Assembly: GCF_042686125.1 (NCBI RefSeq)
Contig: NZ_JBHUOV010000008.1
Location: forward strand, 16,013 to 80,012
Source: Oceanihabitans iliipiscarium
GTDB lineage: Bacteria > Bacteroidota > Bacteroidia > Flavobacteriales > Flavobacteriaceae
DNA: 64,000 bases
Direction of reading: 5' to 3'
The translations under genes and the position numbers were made by a program. Shown one piece after another: positions 33,337-42,454 of the stretch; the stretch's first letter is position 1, and every line of letters starts with the position of its first letter. Under the pieces are notes generated by a model. The model worked only from the letters and a program-made list of their open reading frames with translations, ran no database searches and was not told where the DNA came from.

Positions 33337-35322
33337 TTATAACGAGTCTAAAAGTGAGTCATCTACTTTGTTTGGAAGAGTTACTTTTAAATTTGGTTCT
33401 ACTTCCATAGCACGTTTAATAGCAAATTCTGCTCCAGAATTTCTAGCCCAACTTCGTCTTGCGATTCCATTGTTTACATCCCAGAAAAGCATTGATTTTA
33501 AACGTTTTGATGCTTCAATAGTACCATCAAGAACCATACCAAAACCACCATTTATAACCTCTCCCCAGCCTACGCCACCACCGTTATGTATACTTACCCA
33601 AGTGGCTCCTCTAAAGCTATCACCAATGACATTATGTATAGCCATATCAGCAGTAAATTTAGAGCCATCATATATATTACTAGTTTCTCTATACGGCGAA
33701 TCTGTTCCAGATACATCATGATGATCTCGACCTAAAATCACGGTTTCAATTTCACCTCTTTTAATAGCATCGTTAAAGGCTTGAGCAATTTTCATGCGAC
33801 CTTCTGCATCTGCATATAATATTCTGGCTTGCGACCCAACAACCAGTTTGTTTTCTTGAGCGCCTTTAATCCACTGAATATTATCAGCCATTTGTTGTTG
33901 AATTTCTTTAGGTGAATTTTTCTTTATGGTTTCTAAAATATAGCAAGCTATAGCGTCGGTTTTAGCTAAATCCTCTGCTTTTCCTGAAGCACAAACCCAG
34001 CGAAAGGGACCAAACCCGTAATCAAAACACATAGGACCCATAATGTCTTGTACGTAACTTGGGTATTTAAAATCTATTCCATTTTTAGCCATTATATCTG
34101 CACCTGCTCTTGATGCTTCTAAGAGGAAGGCATTTCCATAATCAAAAAAATATGTGCCTTTTGCTGTGTGCTTATTAATTGCAGCCGTATGACGACGTAA
34201 AGTTTCTTGAACTTTTTCCTTAAATAATTTTGGGTTGTCTGCCATCATATCGTTTGCGTCTTCGAAAGATATATCAACAGGGTAATAACCTCCAGCCCAA
34301 GGATTATGAAGTGATGTTTGATCACTTCCTATATCAATATGAATATTTGCTTCATCAAATTTTTCCCAGACATCAACAATGTTGCCTAGGTAAGCGATAG
34401 ATACTGTCTCGTTATTTTTTTTTGCTTTATTAACTCGAAAAACCAATTCCTCTAAATCTGTAATTTTTTCGTCTATCCACCCTTGATCTAATCGGACTTG
34501 TGTGATTTTAGGGTTGACTTCAGCACAGACTGTTATGCACCCAGCTATGCTTCCAGCTTTAGGTTGAGCACCAGACATTCCACCTAAACCAGAAGTGACA
34601 AAAAGATTGCCTTTAGGGCCCTTTTTTATTTTTCTAAAAGCGTTTAGAACAGTAATAGTAGTACCATGAACAATGCCTTGAGGGCCGATGTACATATAAC
34701 TTCCAGCTGTCATTTGTCCATATTGGGTAACACCCAATGCATTAAATTTTTCCCAATCATCAGGTTTAGAGTAATTAGGGATCATCATCCCATTAGTGAC
34801 TACAACTCGTGGTGCGTTTTTATGCGAAGGGAATAAGCCCATTGGGTGGCCAGAATACATCACCAATGTTTGCTCGTCACTCATCTCAGCCAAATACTTC
34901 ATTGTTAATCTGTATTGTGCCCAATTAGAAAAAACACCTCCATTGCCACCATAAGTAATTAATTCATGTGGATGCTGTGCCACTGCATAATCTAAATTGT
35001 TTTGAATCATGAGCATGATAGCAGCAGCTTGTTTAGATTTAGCAGGATATTCTTCAATTGGTCTTGCATACATTTTGTAATCTGGACGCAAGCGATACAT
35101 GTATATTCTGCCATAGGTATCTAGCTCGTTTTTAAATTCTGGTAGAAGCTCTGAATGATGCTTTTTATCAAAATAGCGTAAAGCATTGCGTAAGGCTAAT
35201 TTTGTTTCTTCAGATGTTAAAATATCTTTACGTTTTGGCGCATGATTTATAGATGATTCATAATCCTTTTGCTGTGGTAAAACATCTGGAATACCTTCTA
35301 AAATGTGTTCTTTAAATGTCAT
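33337..35322 (-). CDS. hutU: Urocanate hydratase
   Basis: 661 residues, a full-length urocanase. Family stretches are ITYGGNGGVFSNWAQYRLTM, MYSGHPMGLFPS, GPQGIVHGTTITVLNA, the Rossmann-like NAD-binding TSGLGGMSGAQ segment, DYGFGPFRWVC, and SIHNGGGVGWGEVINGGFGMVLDG near the C-terminus. It converts urocanate to imidazolone propionate in histidine degradation, using tightly bound NAD+. Other hut genes (hutH, hutI, hutG) are not in the window. It is flanked within 14 bp on each side by DUF5522 and DUF4136 genes. Confidence 0.98.
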   Translation of the reverse strand: MTFKEHILEGIPDVLPQQKDYESSINHAPKRKDILTSEETKLALRNALRYFDKKHHSELLPEFKNELDTYGRIYMYRLRPDYKMYARPIEEYPAKSKQAAAIMLMIQNNLDYAVAQHPHELITYGGNGGVFSNWAQYRLTMKYLAEMSDEQTLVMYSGHPMGLFPSHKNAPRVVVTNGMMIPNYSKPDDWEKFNALGVTQYGQMTAGSYMYIGPQGIVHGTTITVLNAFRKIKKGPKGNLFVTSGLGGMSGAQPKAGSIAGCITVCAEVNPKITQVRLDQGWIDEKITDLEELVFRVNKAKKNNETVSIAYLGNIVDVWEKFDEANIHIDIGSDQTSLHNPWAGGYYPVDISFEDANDMMADNPKLFKEKVQETLRRHTAAINKHTAKGTYFFDYGNAFLLEASRAGADIMAKNGIDFKYPSYVQDIMGPMCFDYGFGPFRWVCASGKAEDLAKTDAIACYILETIKKNSPKEIQQQMADNIQWIKGAQENKLVVGSQARILYADAEGRMKIAQAFNDAIKRGEIETVILGRDHHDVSGTDSPYRETSNIYDGSKFTADMAIHNVIGDSFRGATWVSIHNGGGVGWGEVINGGFGMVLDGTIEASKRLKSMLFWDVNNGIARRSWARNSGAEFAIKRAMEVEPNLKVTLPNKVDDSLLDSL

Positions 35323-35336
35323 AGTTAGTACTGACT

Positions 35337-35501
35337 TTATTTTTTTACTGTATTAGTTTTTGTATTAAAACCATAAGGACAATGTCTACAATTGCTTTCA
35401 CAGCAATATCCTCTTTTTAAGTGGTATTGCTCAGTAAAACATTTATAACCTTCAGGAGTTAAGTAAAAATCGCCTTCTTCAATTTTGACAAATTTCTTCA
35501 T
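35337..35501 (-). CDS. DUF5522 family small cysteine-rich protein
   Basis: 54 residues, found by reading the gap upstream of hutU. It starts MKKFVKIEEGDFYLTPEGYK and continues FTEQYHLKRGYCCESNCRHCPYGF. Four of its five cysteines are grouped as CC-x3-C-x2-C with a His between the last two, which suggests a bound metal ion. This matches the DUF5522 family, found widely in Bacteroidota as tiny proteins. The stop is 14 bp before the hutU start, so it is probably the first gene of that transcript. A CAAAGATA box (TATCTTTG on the minus strand) lies 5 bp upstream of the ATG, too close to be a certain promoter. Confidence 0.85.
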   Translation of the reverse strand: MKKFVKIEEGDFYLTPEGYKCFTEQYHLKRGYCCESNCRHCPYGFNTKTNTVKK

Positions 35502-35548
35502 ATAACAAAGATAATGTAAATTGGTTTGATTTTTGAAAGGTTTAAAGT

Positions 35549-35872
35549 ATGATTCTAATTTCTAAATATCTTGTACCAAGAGGTTACACAGGTCTTGCTG
35601 TGTTTCCATTTGTTTTTTTAAAGTATCGTGAATTAAAGTGGGATAAAGTTTTAATTAATCATGAAAAAATTCATTTAAGACAGCAGTTAGAATTATTCAT
35701 TTTTCCTTTTTATATATTATATTTTGTTGAGTTTCTTTTTCGATTAATTCAATTTAGAAATTGGAAGTTGGCCTATAGAAATATTTCATTTGAGCGCGAA
35801 GCATATAAAAATGAAAAAGACCTTAATTATTTAAAATCAAGGTCTTTTTGGGAATTTTTAAAATATTATTAA
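35549..35872 (+). CDS. Small membrane protein with an HExxH motif
   Basis: 107 residues, no named family recognised. After an N-terminal hydrophobic stretch (GYTGLAVFPFVFL) comes NHEKIHLRQQLEL, which holds an HExxH motif at about residues 38-42, then a membrane helix (about 50-66, FIFPFYILYFVEFLFRL) and FEREAYKNEKD, with a Glu that could be a third zinc ligand. This arrangement (HExxH, helix, downstream Glu) is the minimal pattern of a gluzincin. Whether it is a protease is unproven. A terminator-shaped hairpin lies in its last 60 bp, and the ORF overlaps the convergent adhesin gene by 4 bp. Confidence 0.75.
   Translation: MILISKYLVPRGYTGLAVFPFVFLKYRELKWDKVLINHEKIHLRQQLELFIFPFYILYFVEFLFRLIQFRNWKLAYRNISFEREAYKNEKDLNYLKSRSFWEFLKYY
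35814..35849 (-). terminator. Terminator of the adhesin gene, inside the 35549 ORF
   Basis: AAAAAGACCTT (35814-35824) and AAGGTCTTTTT (35839-35849) form a perfect 11-bp stem with a 14-base AT-rich loop and T-runs on both strands. It lies 20 bp past the adhesin stop on the minus strand and inside the last codons of the plus-strand gene. Confidence 0.7.
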
Positions 35873-38800
35873 TGTCTTATTACTACTTTCTGAATTTTTT
35901 GTTTTCCATCAACTAATATTGCTTTTACAATATAAGGACCATCAGAATAGTTTGAAGTTTCAATATTTAATTCAGATGAATTAATAGTATTCTTTTCTAT
36001 TAATACTCGACCTAAAAGATCATAAACTACAACAGAATTAATAGGACTGTTTTCAGAAATCACTTTAATATAGTCGTTATTAGGAGCTAATATTTCTAAG
36101 CCTAGAATTGAATTAAATTCATCAACACTTAATGATTCATTATTATAGCGTATTCTAAAACGATCATTATATATACCAACTTCAGCATTAAAACTGTAAG
36201 GATTAATACGTAAATCATGTATAATTCCATTGTACATATCTTCTAAATAAATAGCTTGACTTGATTCTAAGAATAGCCCATCTACAGTATTTATTGCAAT
36301 AGTGTAATTACCTTCTTGAGGAATATCTATACCCAAAGGTACTACATCGGTATCATCAAAAGGTAATGCTTTACCTTGAATTGAAAACTCTTCTTCTTCA
36401 ACAATTGAATAGAAACGTGTATTTGTTTCACTTAATTCATGAGCATCAAATAATCTATCAACATTATTTGTAGCACCATCGATATAACCAACTAAAATGG
36501 CATTAGCTGTATTACTTGGTGTAATTAAATCTAACCAAACTCTATGTTTTTCAACTTCTGTTCTAGTTTCGCTAGAAGGCTCCCCAGTTCTATAGAATTG
36601 CGAATTATCTAAAGTTTCATTACGCATCGCATTATCGAATCTTACAACTGAACTAGCAATAGGTGCACCATGCTCCATTTGAACAAAAAATCCTTGCCCA
36701 GCAGCAATATCTCCGTTGTATCCTGAAGGTGTGCTTCCAGTAGAATTATAAGCAATATAGTCGCCTGGATTGTAGTTGTAAACAAAATCATTATAGAAAG
36801 GATCTGCTTGACCATTACTTGGAGCAGTATTGTGTCTCCATAAATAAATAGTTCCATTTAAGATGGGAGCTGTTTCTGAACCTAGCACTCCAGCATTTCT
36901 TGCTAGAAATGTGTCTGCTGAAATAGCAGAAGGATAAGGGTTTCCTACAAGGTTCCAGTTATCATCATAGCGTGTGGCTGATGTTGTACTTCCAAAAGTG
37001 TAAGGCGCTCCATTATATATTCCTCTAGTTATAGGTGTAGTGATTATTCCATTATTTGGTTTTCCACTAAAAACAGGAGTATTAGCCAGCGCTGTCCCAG
37101 ATATATTTCTAATAATATAGCCTTTTGCGGTTTGCATAATTCCAGAGGCTGGAATCCAATCTCCAAATTCGCCAACACCATTCCCAGGAATAGTTGTATC
37201 CCATTCATAAATATGAGTAGATGAAGGAGATACCATTGATACATCAAAACTCTCAACCGGAGTAGACCAGTATATATAATCGTATGGAGCCACACTACCT
37301 ACTGTTCTTTCCATGTTTATAGTACCAGCACCTAGGTTGTTGTTTACATTAACTGCTCCATCATTAATTTGAATTAAACTTCCTGTACTTCTAATATCAA
37401 TTGTACCTTCTAAGTCTACCCAATCAGTTACAACTAATTCAGTATCCGCGAGAACTTCAAGAGTTGCACCAGCTTCTACAGTTAGATTTAAAGCATAAGC
37501 TGATGGTGGAGGTAAAGGTATTGGTCTATTAGTTACATCAGCTATAGGGTAACGATTACTTCCTAATGAAGTGTCAGGAATGAGAACACAATCAGCAGGA
37601 GTTGGTATTGCTGCAGGAACCCAATTGGCATCTTCGTACCAATTTGTGTCTAAAGCTCCAGTCCAAGTTTTAGTTGATAATGTTACTACCACTTCGTCTG
37701 TTAAAGTTACAGTAGATCCACAAGTTGTAAATGTTGCTTCAGCAAAATAAGAATCAGGTACAGTTACATTTAGAGTTGGACCTGTACCAATAGAAGTACC
37801 ACCACTAGCTGTTGAATACCAATTTATAGTAGGTGTAACGACAGCGCCAGAAGGCACAAAACGCCAAGCTTCGGTAGTTGTTTCCCAGTTATCATCTAAT
37901 CCATTTCTACATTGTCCAGTTAAAGCTTCGCCTGCAGCAGCATTTCCTTGTATCCCTGCAATAGCGTTACCACTATTCCATGGACCTACATTACCATTTT
38001 CAATACGTTTTTCGTGAATATAAATTTCAATAACGTTTGTTGTTTCGTATAATACTGTTTTTCCAGTAAACACTCTAGATGAATCACCAAACATAGGAAT
38101 ATTAATAAAAGATACATTAAATGTTCTGCAACCAACAGATCCTTCAACCCAGCTATTAATTGGGCTTGTCAATCCTCTTGGATCTAAATCTTGGTAAACA
38201 CTGTAAATAGTTTCATTAAACAATGCTCCTGCAGTACTAGGCAGGTTATCATTAAAACTCCATCCACAGCCAGAACCAGGTGTATTAGATGTGTCAAATG
38301 TCATCATACCGTTAGATCCAACTAACAATTGATTATAAGTTGTCCCATAAAAACAAAAGTTGAAAGGAATTGAAGTCCATGAATCAGCCCAAACATCATC
38401 GTTGGTAATGACTTGTGGTGTACTAAATCCTACTGGGCTATAATCTGCAAGTACAAGATTGTTTTCTATTTGTTCTACATTATAATCTGTAGTTAATCTT
38501 ACATTAGTATATGCCTCGAGAGTCACATTAGCGGTATTACAATCAATACTAGCTGTAGGATCTGGATTAAATGGTATTGTTGTAAACGGGTTTGAACCTG
38601 TTGCAGCACCTATTAATGGGCACACTGTAGGTATCGGACTAGGTGTTCCTGTTAGGGCACAAGGTTCAGTAACACATATATCGAATGTTGTCGTTTGTCC
38701 TCCTGTTGCAGTATAGGTGAAAACTTGTATAAAATAAGTTTGCCCAACAGTTAGAGAAGTTAATTGAGATGTATTACCATCACTACAACTTATATTATCA

Positions 38801-41325
38801 CCAACAGCCACTGAACAGTCTGGCGCTATAAATCCACCATAAACAGCATGATACATATCAGTAACACTTCCAAAAACATTATCTATACTTACTGTAAGAT
38901 TAGAATTTGTAGCTACGAAACTATACCATACATCATCATCAGGTGTTCCAAAACATGCATCAATTCCTGAATTTGTAGAACTTGCTACAGATCCAGTTAA
39001 TGCATTACAAGATTGACCTAAAGTTAATGGGAAAGCTCCACATGGCTCATCATTAGCTGGAGGAGGAGGAGGAGTTCCTATACAAATATCAAATGTTGTA
39101 GTTTGATTGGCTGCTCCTGTCCATGTAAAGACTTGTACAAAATAAGTTTCACCAGGGGTTGTACCAAAACTAATAGACACAGGATCTGGATCATCATAAC
39201 AGTTTATGTTATCACCTACGGTAACACTGCAATCAGGTGCTATAAAACCACCATAAATACCAACAGCCATGTCTTGTGTTGTCCCTGAAACACTTGATAA
39301 ATCAACACTATGAGCTGTACTTGTCGCTACAAAGCTATACCATACGTCATCGTCTTCAAAACCAAAACAAGAATCAATACCAGAATCGGTTGCCCATTCT
39401 ACAGTACCAGAAGTTACTGTACCGCATAAGAAATCTGGATTAACAGTTAAAGCTATTGCACCACAAGGTTCATCATTTGGAACAGTAGGAGGTGTTCCTA
39501 CACAAATATCAAATGATGTGTTTTGTCCACCAGTTGTAGTATCTGTATATACTTGAACGAAATAGGTTTGACCAATAATTAGTCCGCCTGTAGTACTAGT
39601 ATTAAGATCTGAACAATTTATAAGTGCTGCTCCTGTTACATTAGGAACATTACAATTCGGAGAATTATCATTTGCAAATGGACCATATATTGTATGATTT
39701 ACATCTGTGGCAGATCCAACTACATTTAAAAGTTGTACAACATGCGATGTACTCGTCGCTACAAAGCTATACCATACGTCATCATCTTCCCCACCAGGAC
39801 AAGAATGAATACCCGTAGTTAAAGCACTTGTTACTGTCCCAGCTGTTGTAACACCGCAAGCTAAGTCTGCATTTACTGTTAAAGCAACTGCGCCACAAGG
39901 ATCATCATTAGCTGGAGGTGGAGGTGGAGATCCAATACAAATGTCAAATGTTGTCGCTGAAGCACCTCCAAAATAAGAGTTGACTTGAACCAAATAAGTT
40001 TGACCAATTATTAATCCCGCAGTTAGACTAGAATCAGGATCTGAGCACATTATATTTGAGCCAGAAACATTGGCCACATTACAGTTTGGTGGTAAACCAT
40101 CTGGAAAAGGACCAAATAAGGCATGGTTCATATCTGTTGCTCCACTTACATTTAATAAATCAATAGAGTGAGCGGTACTTGTTGCTACAAAACTAAACCA
40201 AACATCATTGTTCTCTGTTCCGAAGCAGGCATTAATACCTGTGTCTGTAGCTGCTGCAATGGTTCCTCCAGTAACAACACCACATAAATAATCTGGGTTA
40301 ACTGTAAGCGCTATCGCACCACAAGGGTCATCATTTGGAGGTGTTGATGGTGGTGGAGCACAAGTCACATCTATTGTAAAATCACCAGTGGTTGTACTAT
40401 TATCTGCATATTCAGCAATATACATGTAATACACAGTTCCATTAACAGTATTGAATGTATAAGTCTCTGGATCATTGGCGAATCCAACATCTTCACAAGC
40501 TATATTTGTAAAAGGACCACCACATGTTCCTGTCATAATTCCCATCTCGTGATCAAATCCACCAGATGCAGTAGTTGTAATAGTCCATTGTTGACCATCA
40601 CCAGTAAAAGTGTACCAAACACCGACATCACCTAAAACACACCCCGTATTAGCACTAGATAATGAAGTCGCATTGTTGGTTGTTCCTGCTAGACCTGTAG
40701 TTGAACAATCAATGGTTATCGCATTATTACAATTATCATTGGCAGGTGGAGGAGTAACAGTATCATTAAAAACACAAATTTCACCAGTCATAGAAGCACT
40801 AGAACCTCTCCTTTGGATTCTTATTCTATATCGATTTCCAACAATTGTTCCATAGTTTAGACTTTCTTCACCAGCCGTACCACCTGCGTTGTCTCCATTA
40901 CCATTATCATCTACACAAGCAACAGGGACTGCTGTAGGACTACATGCAGTAGGACTAGCAGAAGGGCCAGCGTCAAATAAATGTATAATAGCATTTCTAC
41001 GATACGGGTTATAATAAATTGTTGTAGAAGTAGAGGTTGCATCAAACCAACCCCAAATATCATCACGATCTTCAGAGTTACATGAGCCATCAAAGCCATC
41101 CCAATAATCACCAGCAGTTAGTGAATCCCATGTAATTAAACTACACGTTGCTCCAGGAGTGAGTTCGCTTCCAGCAGGGTCTCCACAAGGAGAGTCTGAA
41201 GGCGTTTGACCAAAACTGGTTAAAGAAAATAAACTTAATAATAAAAATAGAGTCAACGATTTAATCGAGGCGCTGTTCAAAAGTAAATTGGAGTTCATAT
41301 TTTTTTGGTGGTGTAAATTTTTCAT
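35869..41325 (-). CDS. Giant secreted repeat protein with T9SS type A sorting domain
   Basis: 1818 residues from the ATG at 41325 (alternatives at 41328, 41361 and 41298). Signal peptide near SLTLFLLLSLFSLTSFGQ. After one divergent domain come four closely similar domains of about 140 residues, each starting NDxPCGA and containing DDVWYSFVATS and GQTYFVQV. A long middle part follows with gel-like GMMTFDTS and WNSGNAIAGIQG segments and a WYEDANW domain. The C-terminus is a type A T9SS sorting domain (VVYDLLGRVLIEK, GPYIVKAILVDGKQKIQKVVIRH). It should be exported through T9SS and attached to or released from the cell surface, as an adhesin or gliding-related protein. A terminator lies just after the stop. 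Confidence 0.9.
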   Translation of the reverse strand: MKNLHHQKNMNSNLLLNSASIKSLTLFLLLSLFSLTSFGQTPSDSPCGDPAGSELTPGATCSLITWDSLTAGDYWDGFDGSCNSEDRDDIWGWFDATSTSTTIYYNPYRRNAIIHLFDAGPSASPTACSPTAVPVACVDDNGNGDNAGGTAGEESLNYGTIVGNRYRIRIQRRGSSASMTGEICVFNDTVTPPPANDNCNNAITIDCSTTGLAGTTNNATSLSSANTGCVLGDVGVWYTFTGDGQQWTITTTASGGFDHEMGIMTGTCGGPFTNIACEDVGFANDPETYTFNTVNGTVYYMYIAEYADNSTTTGDFTIDVTCAPPPSTPPNDDPCGAIALTVNPDYLCGVVTGGTIAAATDTGINACFGTENNDVWFSFVATSTAHSIDLLNVSGATDMNHALFGPFPDGLPPNCNVANVSGSNIMCSDPDSSLTAGLIIGQTYLVQVNSYFGGASATTFDICIGSPPPPPANDDPCGAVALTVNADLACGVTTAGTVTSALTTGIHSCPGGEDDDVWYSFVATSTSHVVQLLNVVGSATDVNHTIYGPFANDNSPNCNVPNVTGAALINCSDLNTSTTGGLIIGQTYFVQVYTDTTTGGQNTSFDICVGTPPTVPNDEPCGAIALTVNPDFLCGTVTSGTVEWATDSGIDSCFGFEDDDVWYSFVATSTAHSVDLSSVSGTTQDMAVGIYGGFIAPDCSVTVGDNINCYDDPDPVSISFGTTPGETYFVQVFTWTGAANQTTTFDICIGTPPPPPANDEPCGAFPLTLGQSCNALTGSVASSTNSGIDACFGTPDDDVWYSFVATNSNLTVSIDNVFGSVTDMYHAVYGGFIAPDCSVAVGDNISCSDGNTSQLTSLTVGQTYFIQVFTYTATGGQTTTFDICVTEPCALTGTPSPIPTVCPLIGAATGSNPFTTIPFNPDPTASIDCNTANVTLEAYTNVRLTTDYNVEQIENNLVLADYSPVGFSTPQVITNDDVWADSWTSIPFNFCFYGTTYNQLLVGSNGMMTFDTSNTPGSGCGWSFNDNLPSTAGALFNETIYSVYQDLDPRGLTSPINSWVEGSVGCRTFNVSFINIPMFGDSSRVFTGKTVLYETTNVIEIYIHEKRIENGNVGPWNSGNAIAGIQGNAAAGEALTGQCRNGLDDNWETTTEAWRFVPSGAVVTPTINWYSTASGGTSIGTGPTLNVTVPDSYFAEATFTTCGSTVTLTDEVVVTLSTKTWTGALDTNWYEDANWVPAAIPTPADCVLIPDTSLGSNRYPIADVTNRPIPLPPPSAYALNLTVEAGATLEVLADTELVVTDWVDLEGTIDIRSTGSLIQINDGAVNVNNNLGAGTINMERTVGSVAPYDYIYWSTPVESFDVSMVSPSSTHIYEWDTTIPGNGVGEFGDWIPASGIMQTAKGYIIRNISGTALANTPVFSGKPNNGIITTPITRGIYNGAPYTFGSTTSATRYDDNWNLVGNPYPSAISADTFLARNAGVLGSETAPILNGTIYLWRHNTAPSNGQADPFYNDFVYNYNPGDYIAYNSTGSTPSGYNGDIAAGQGFFVQMEHGAPIASSVVRFDNAMRNETLDNSQFYRTGEPSSETRTEVEKHRVWLDLITPSNTANAILVGYIDGATNNVDRLFDAHELSETNTRFYSIVEEEEFSIQGKALPFDDTDVVPLGIDIPQEGNYTIAINTVDGLFLESSQAIYLEDMYNGIIHDLRINPYSFNAEVGIYNDRFRIRYNNESLSVDEFNSILGLEILAPNNDYIKVISENSPINSVVVYDLLGRVLIEKNTINSSELNIETSNYSDGPYIVKAILVDGKQKIQKVVIRH
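38640..40340 (-). repeat. Four tandem ~425-bp units in the adhesin gene
   Basis: Recurring landmarks on the plus strand (CCACAAGG or CCACATGG followed by a TCATCATT) are at about 40319, 39893, 39461 and 39038, giving a period of 423-432 bp. Each unit encodes one NDxPCGA...GQTYFVQV domain joined by proline-rich linkers (PPPPPAND). The units differ at many codons, so they are old or diversified copies. Confidence 0.85.
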
Positions 41326-41525
41326 CATAAACTTTAAATTTGGAACATAAATTAATATCAATAAAATGACATTATTCAGCCAAGAAAATAATAGGTTTGG
41401 GGGTTACATGCAATTTAATGTATATTACTCTATCTTTTAACATAAGATTGATAATTTATTAACAAAAAAATAGCAATTATCGAAAATAAAGTTTTTTTCA
41501 AATTATCTATAAATTACTCGATTAA

Positions 41526-42416
41526 ATGAACGGTTTAACTGATAAAATAAAAATTGAAGCTGAAAACCAGTTATTTGTAAGAAAAGACTACATGAATCAC
41601 GCTTTTATTTCTGGAAATAAATTACGGAAATTAAAATACAATTTAGAGGCTGCAGAATTACAAAACAAAAGCCAATTATTAACATTTGGAGGTGCACATT
41701 CTAATCATATTTCAGCTGTAGCTTTTGCAGGTAAAGAATATGGTTTTAAAACAATAGGAGTTATTCGTGGTGATGAGTTAGCTTATCAAAAATATAAAAG
41801 TCCAACACTGCTTTTTTCACAGAAATGTGGCATGCAATTTAAGTTTGTTTCTCGTGATATGTATAGAAATAAAACTCAGCCATATTTTATAGAAAATTTA
41901 AAACAAGAATTTAATGATTTTTACTTATTGCCAGAAGGAGGGACTAACACTTTAGCCGTAAAAGGTTGTGAAGAGTTATTAACAGAAGAAGATGCTTTTT
42001 ATGATTATATTTGTTGTTCAGTTGGAACAGGAGGAACTATTTCTGGAATTATTAATTCAAGTTTCCCGAATCAAAAGATTCTTGGATTTCCAGCTTTAAA
42101 AGGTGATTTTTTACAAGATGAAATTAGTAAATTTGCAAACCAACCCAATTGGGAATTAATTACAAATTACCATTTTGGAGGATATGCTAAAATAAGTGCT
42201 GAATTAATCGCGTTTATAAATCAGTTTAAGGCAAAGAATAACATACCTTTAGATCCGATTTATACTGGTAAAATGATGTTTGGTATTTACGATTTGATTG
42301 CTAATGGTTTTTTTCCAAAACAGGCTAAAATATTAGCCATTCACACAGGAGGATTACAAGGAATTGAAGGTATGAATTTAGTGTTAAAAAAGAAAGGTTT
42401 GCCCTTAATTAAGTAA
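41526..42416 (+). CDS. PLP-dependent 1-aminocyclopropane-1-carboxylate deaminase/D-cysteine desulfhydrase family protein
   Basis: 296 residues, fold-type II PLP enzyme. The PLP lysine is in the SGNKLRKLKYNL segment (about residues 30-42), the substrate-binding region in LTFGGAHSNHISAVAFA, and the phosphate-binding glycine loop in CCSVGTGGTISGI. HTGGLQGIEGM closes the active site. The family includes ACC deaminases and D-cysteine desulfhydrases; the exact substrate cannot be decided here. It is slightly shorter than the usual 320-340 residues. It stands divergent from the adhesin gene across a 200-bp gap with no recognised sites. Confidence 0.9.
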   Translation: MNGLTDKIKIEAENQLFVRKDYMNHAFISGNKLRKLKYNLEAAELQNKSQLLTFGGAHSNHISAVAFAGKEYGFKTIGVIRGDELAYQKYKSPTLLFSQKCGMQFKFVSRDMYRNKTQPYFIENLKQEFNDFYLLPEGGTNTLAVKGCEELLTEEDAFYDYICCSVGTGGTISGIINSSFPNQKILGFPALKGDFLQDEISKFANQPNWELITNYHFGGYAKISAELIAFINQFKAKNNIPLDPIYTGKMMFGIYDLIANGFFPKQAKILAIHTGGLQGIEGMNLVLKKKGLPLIK

Positions 42417-42454
42417 AAAATAAGTGTTTAAAAATATATAAATAGATAGGTATC

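Noticed and set aside
39103..40855. ORFs opposite the adhesin gene
   Set aside because: They have no homology features and follow the repeat period of the adhesin, so they are antisense shadows.
41326..41525. TAGGTTTG at 41392-41399 as a promoter
   Set aside because: It is 126 bp from the only plus-strand gene and without a TTG; it is probably chance in AT-rich sequence.
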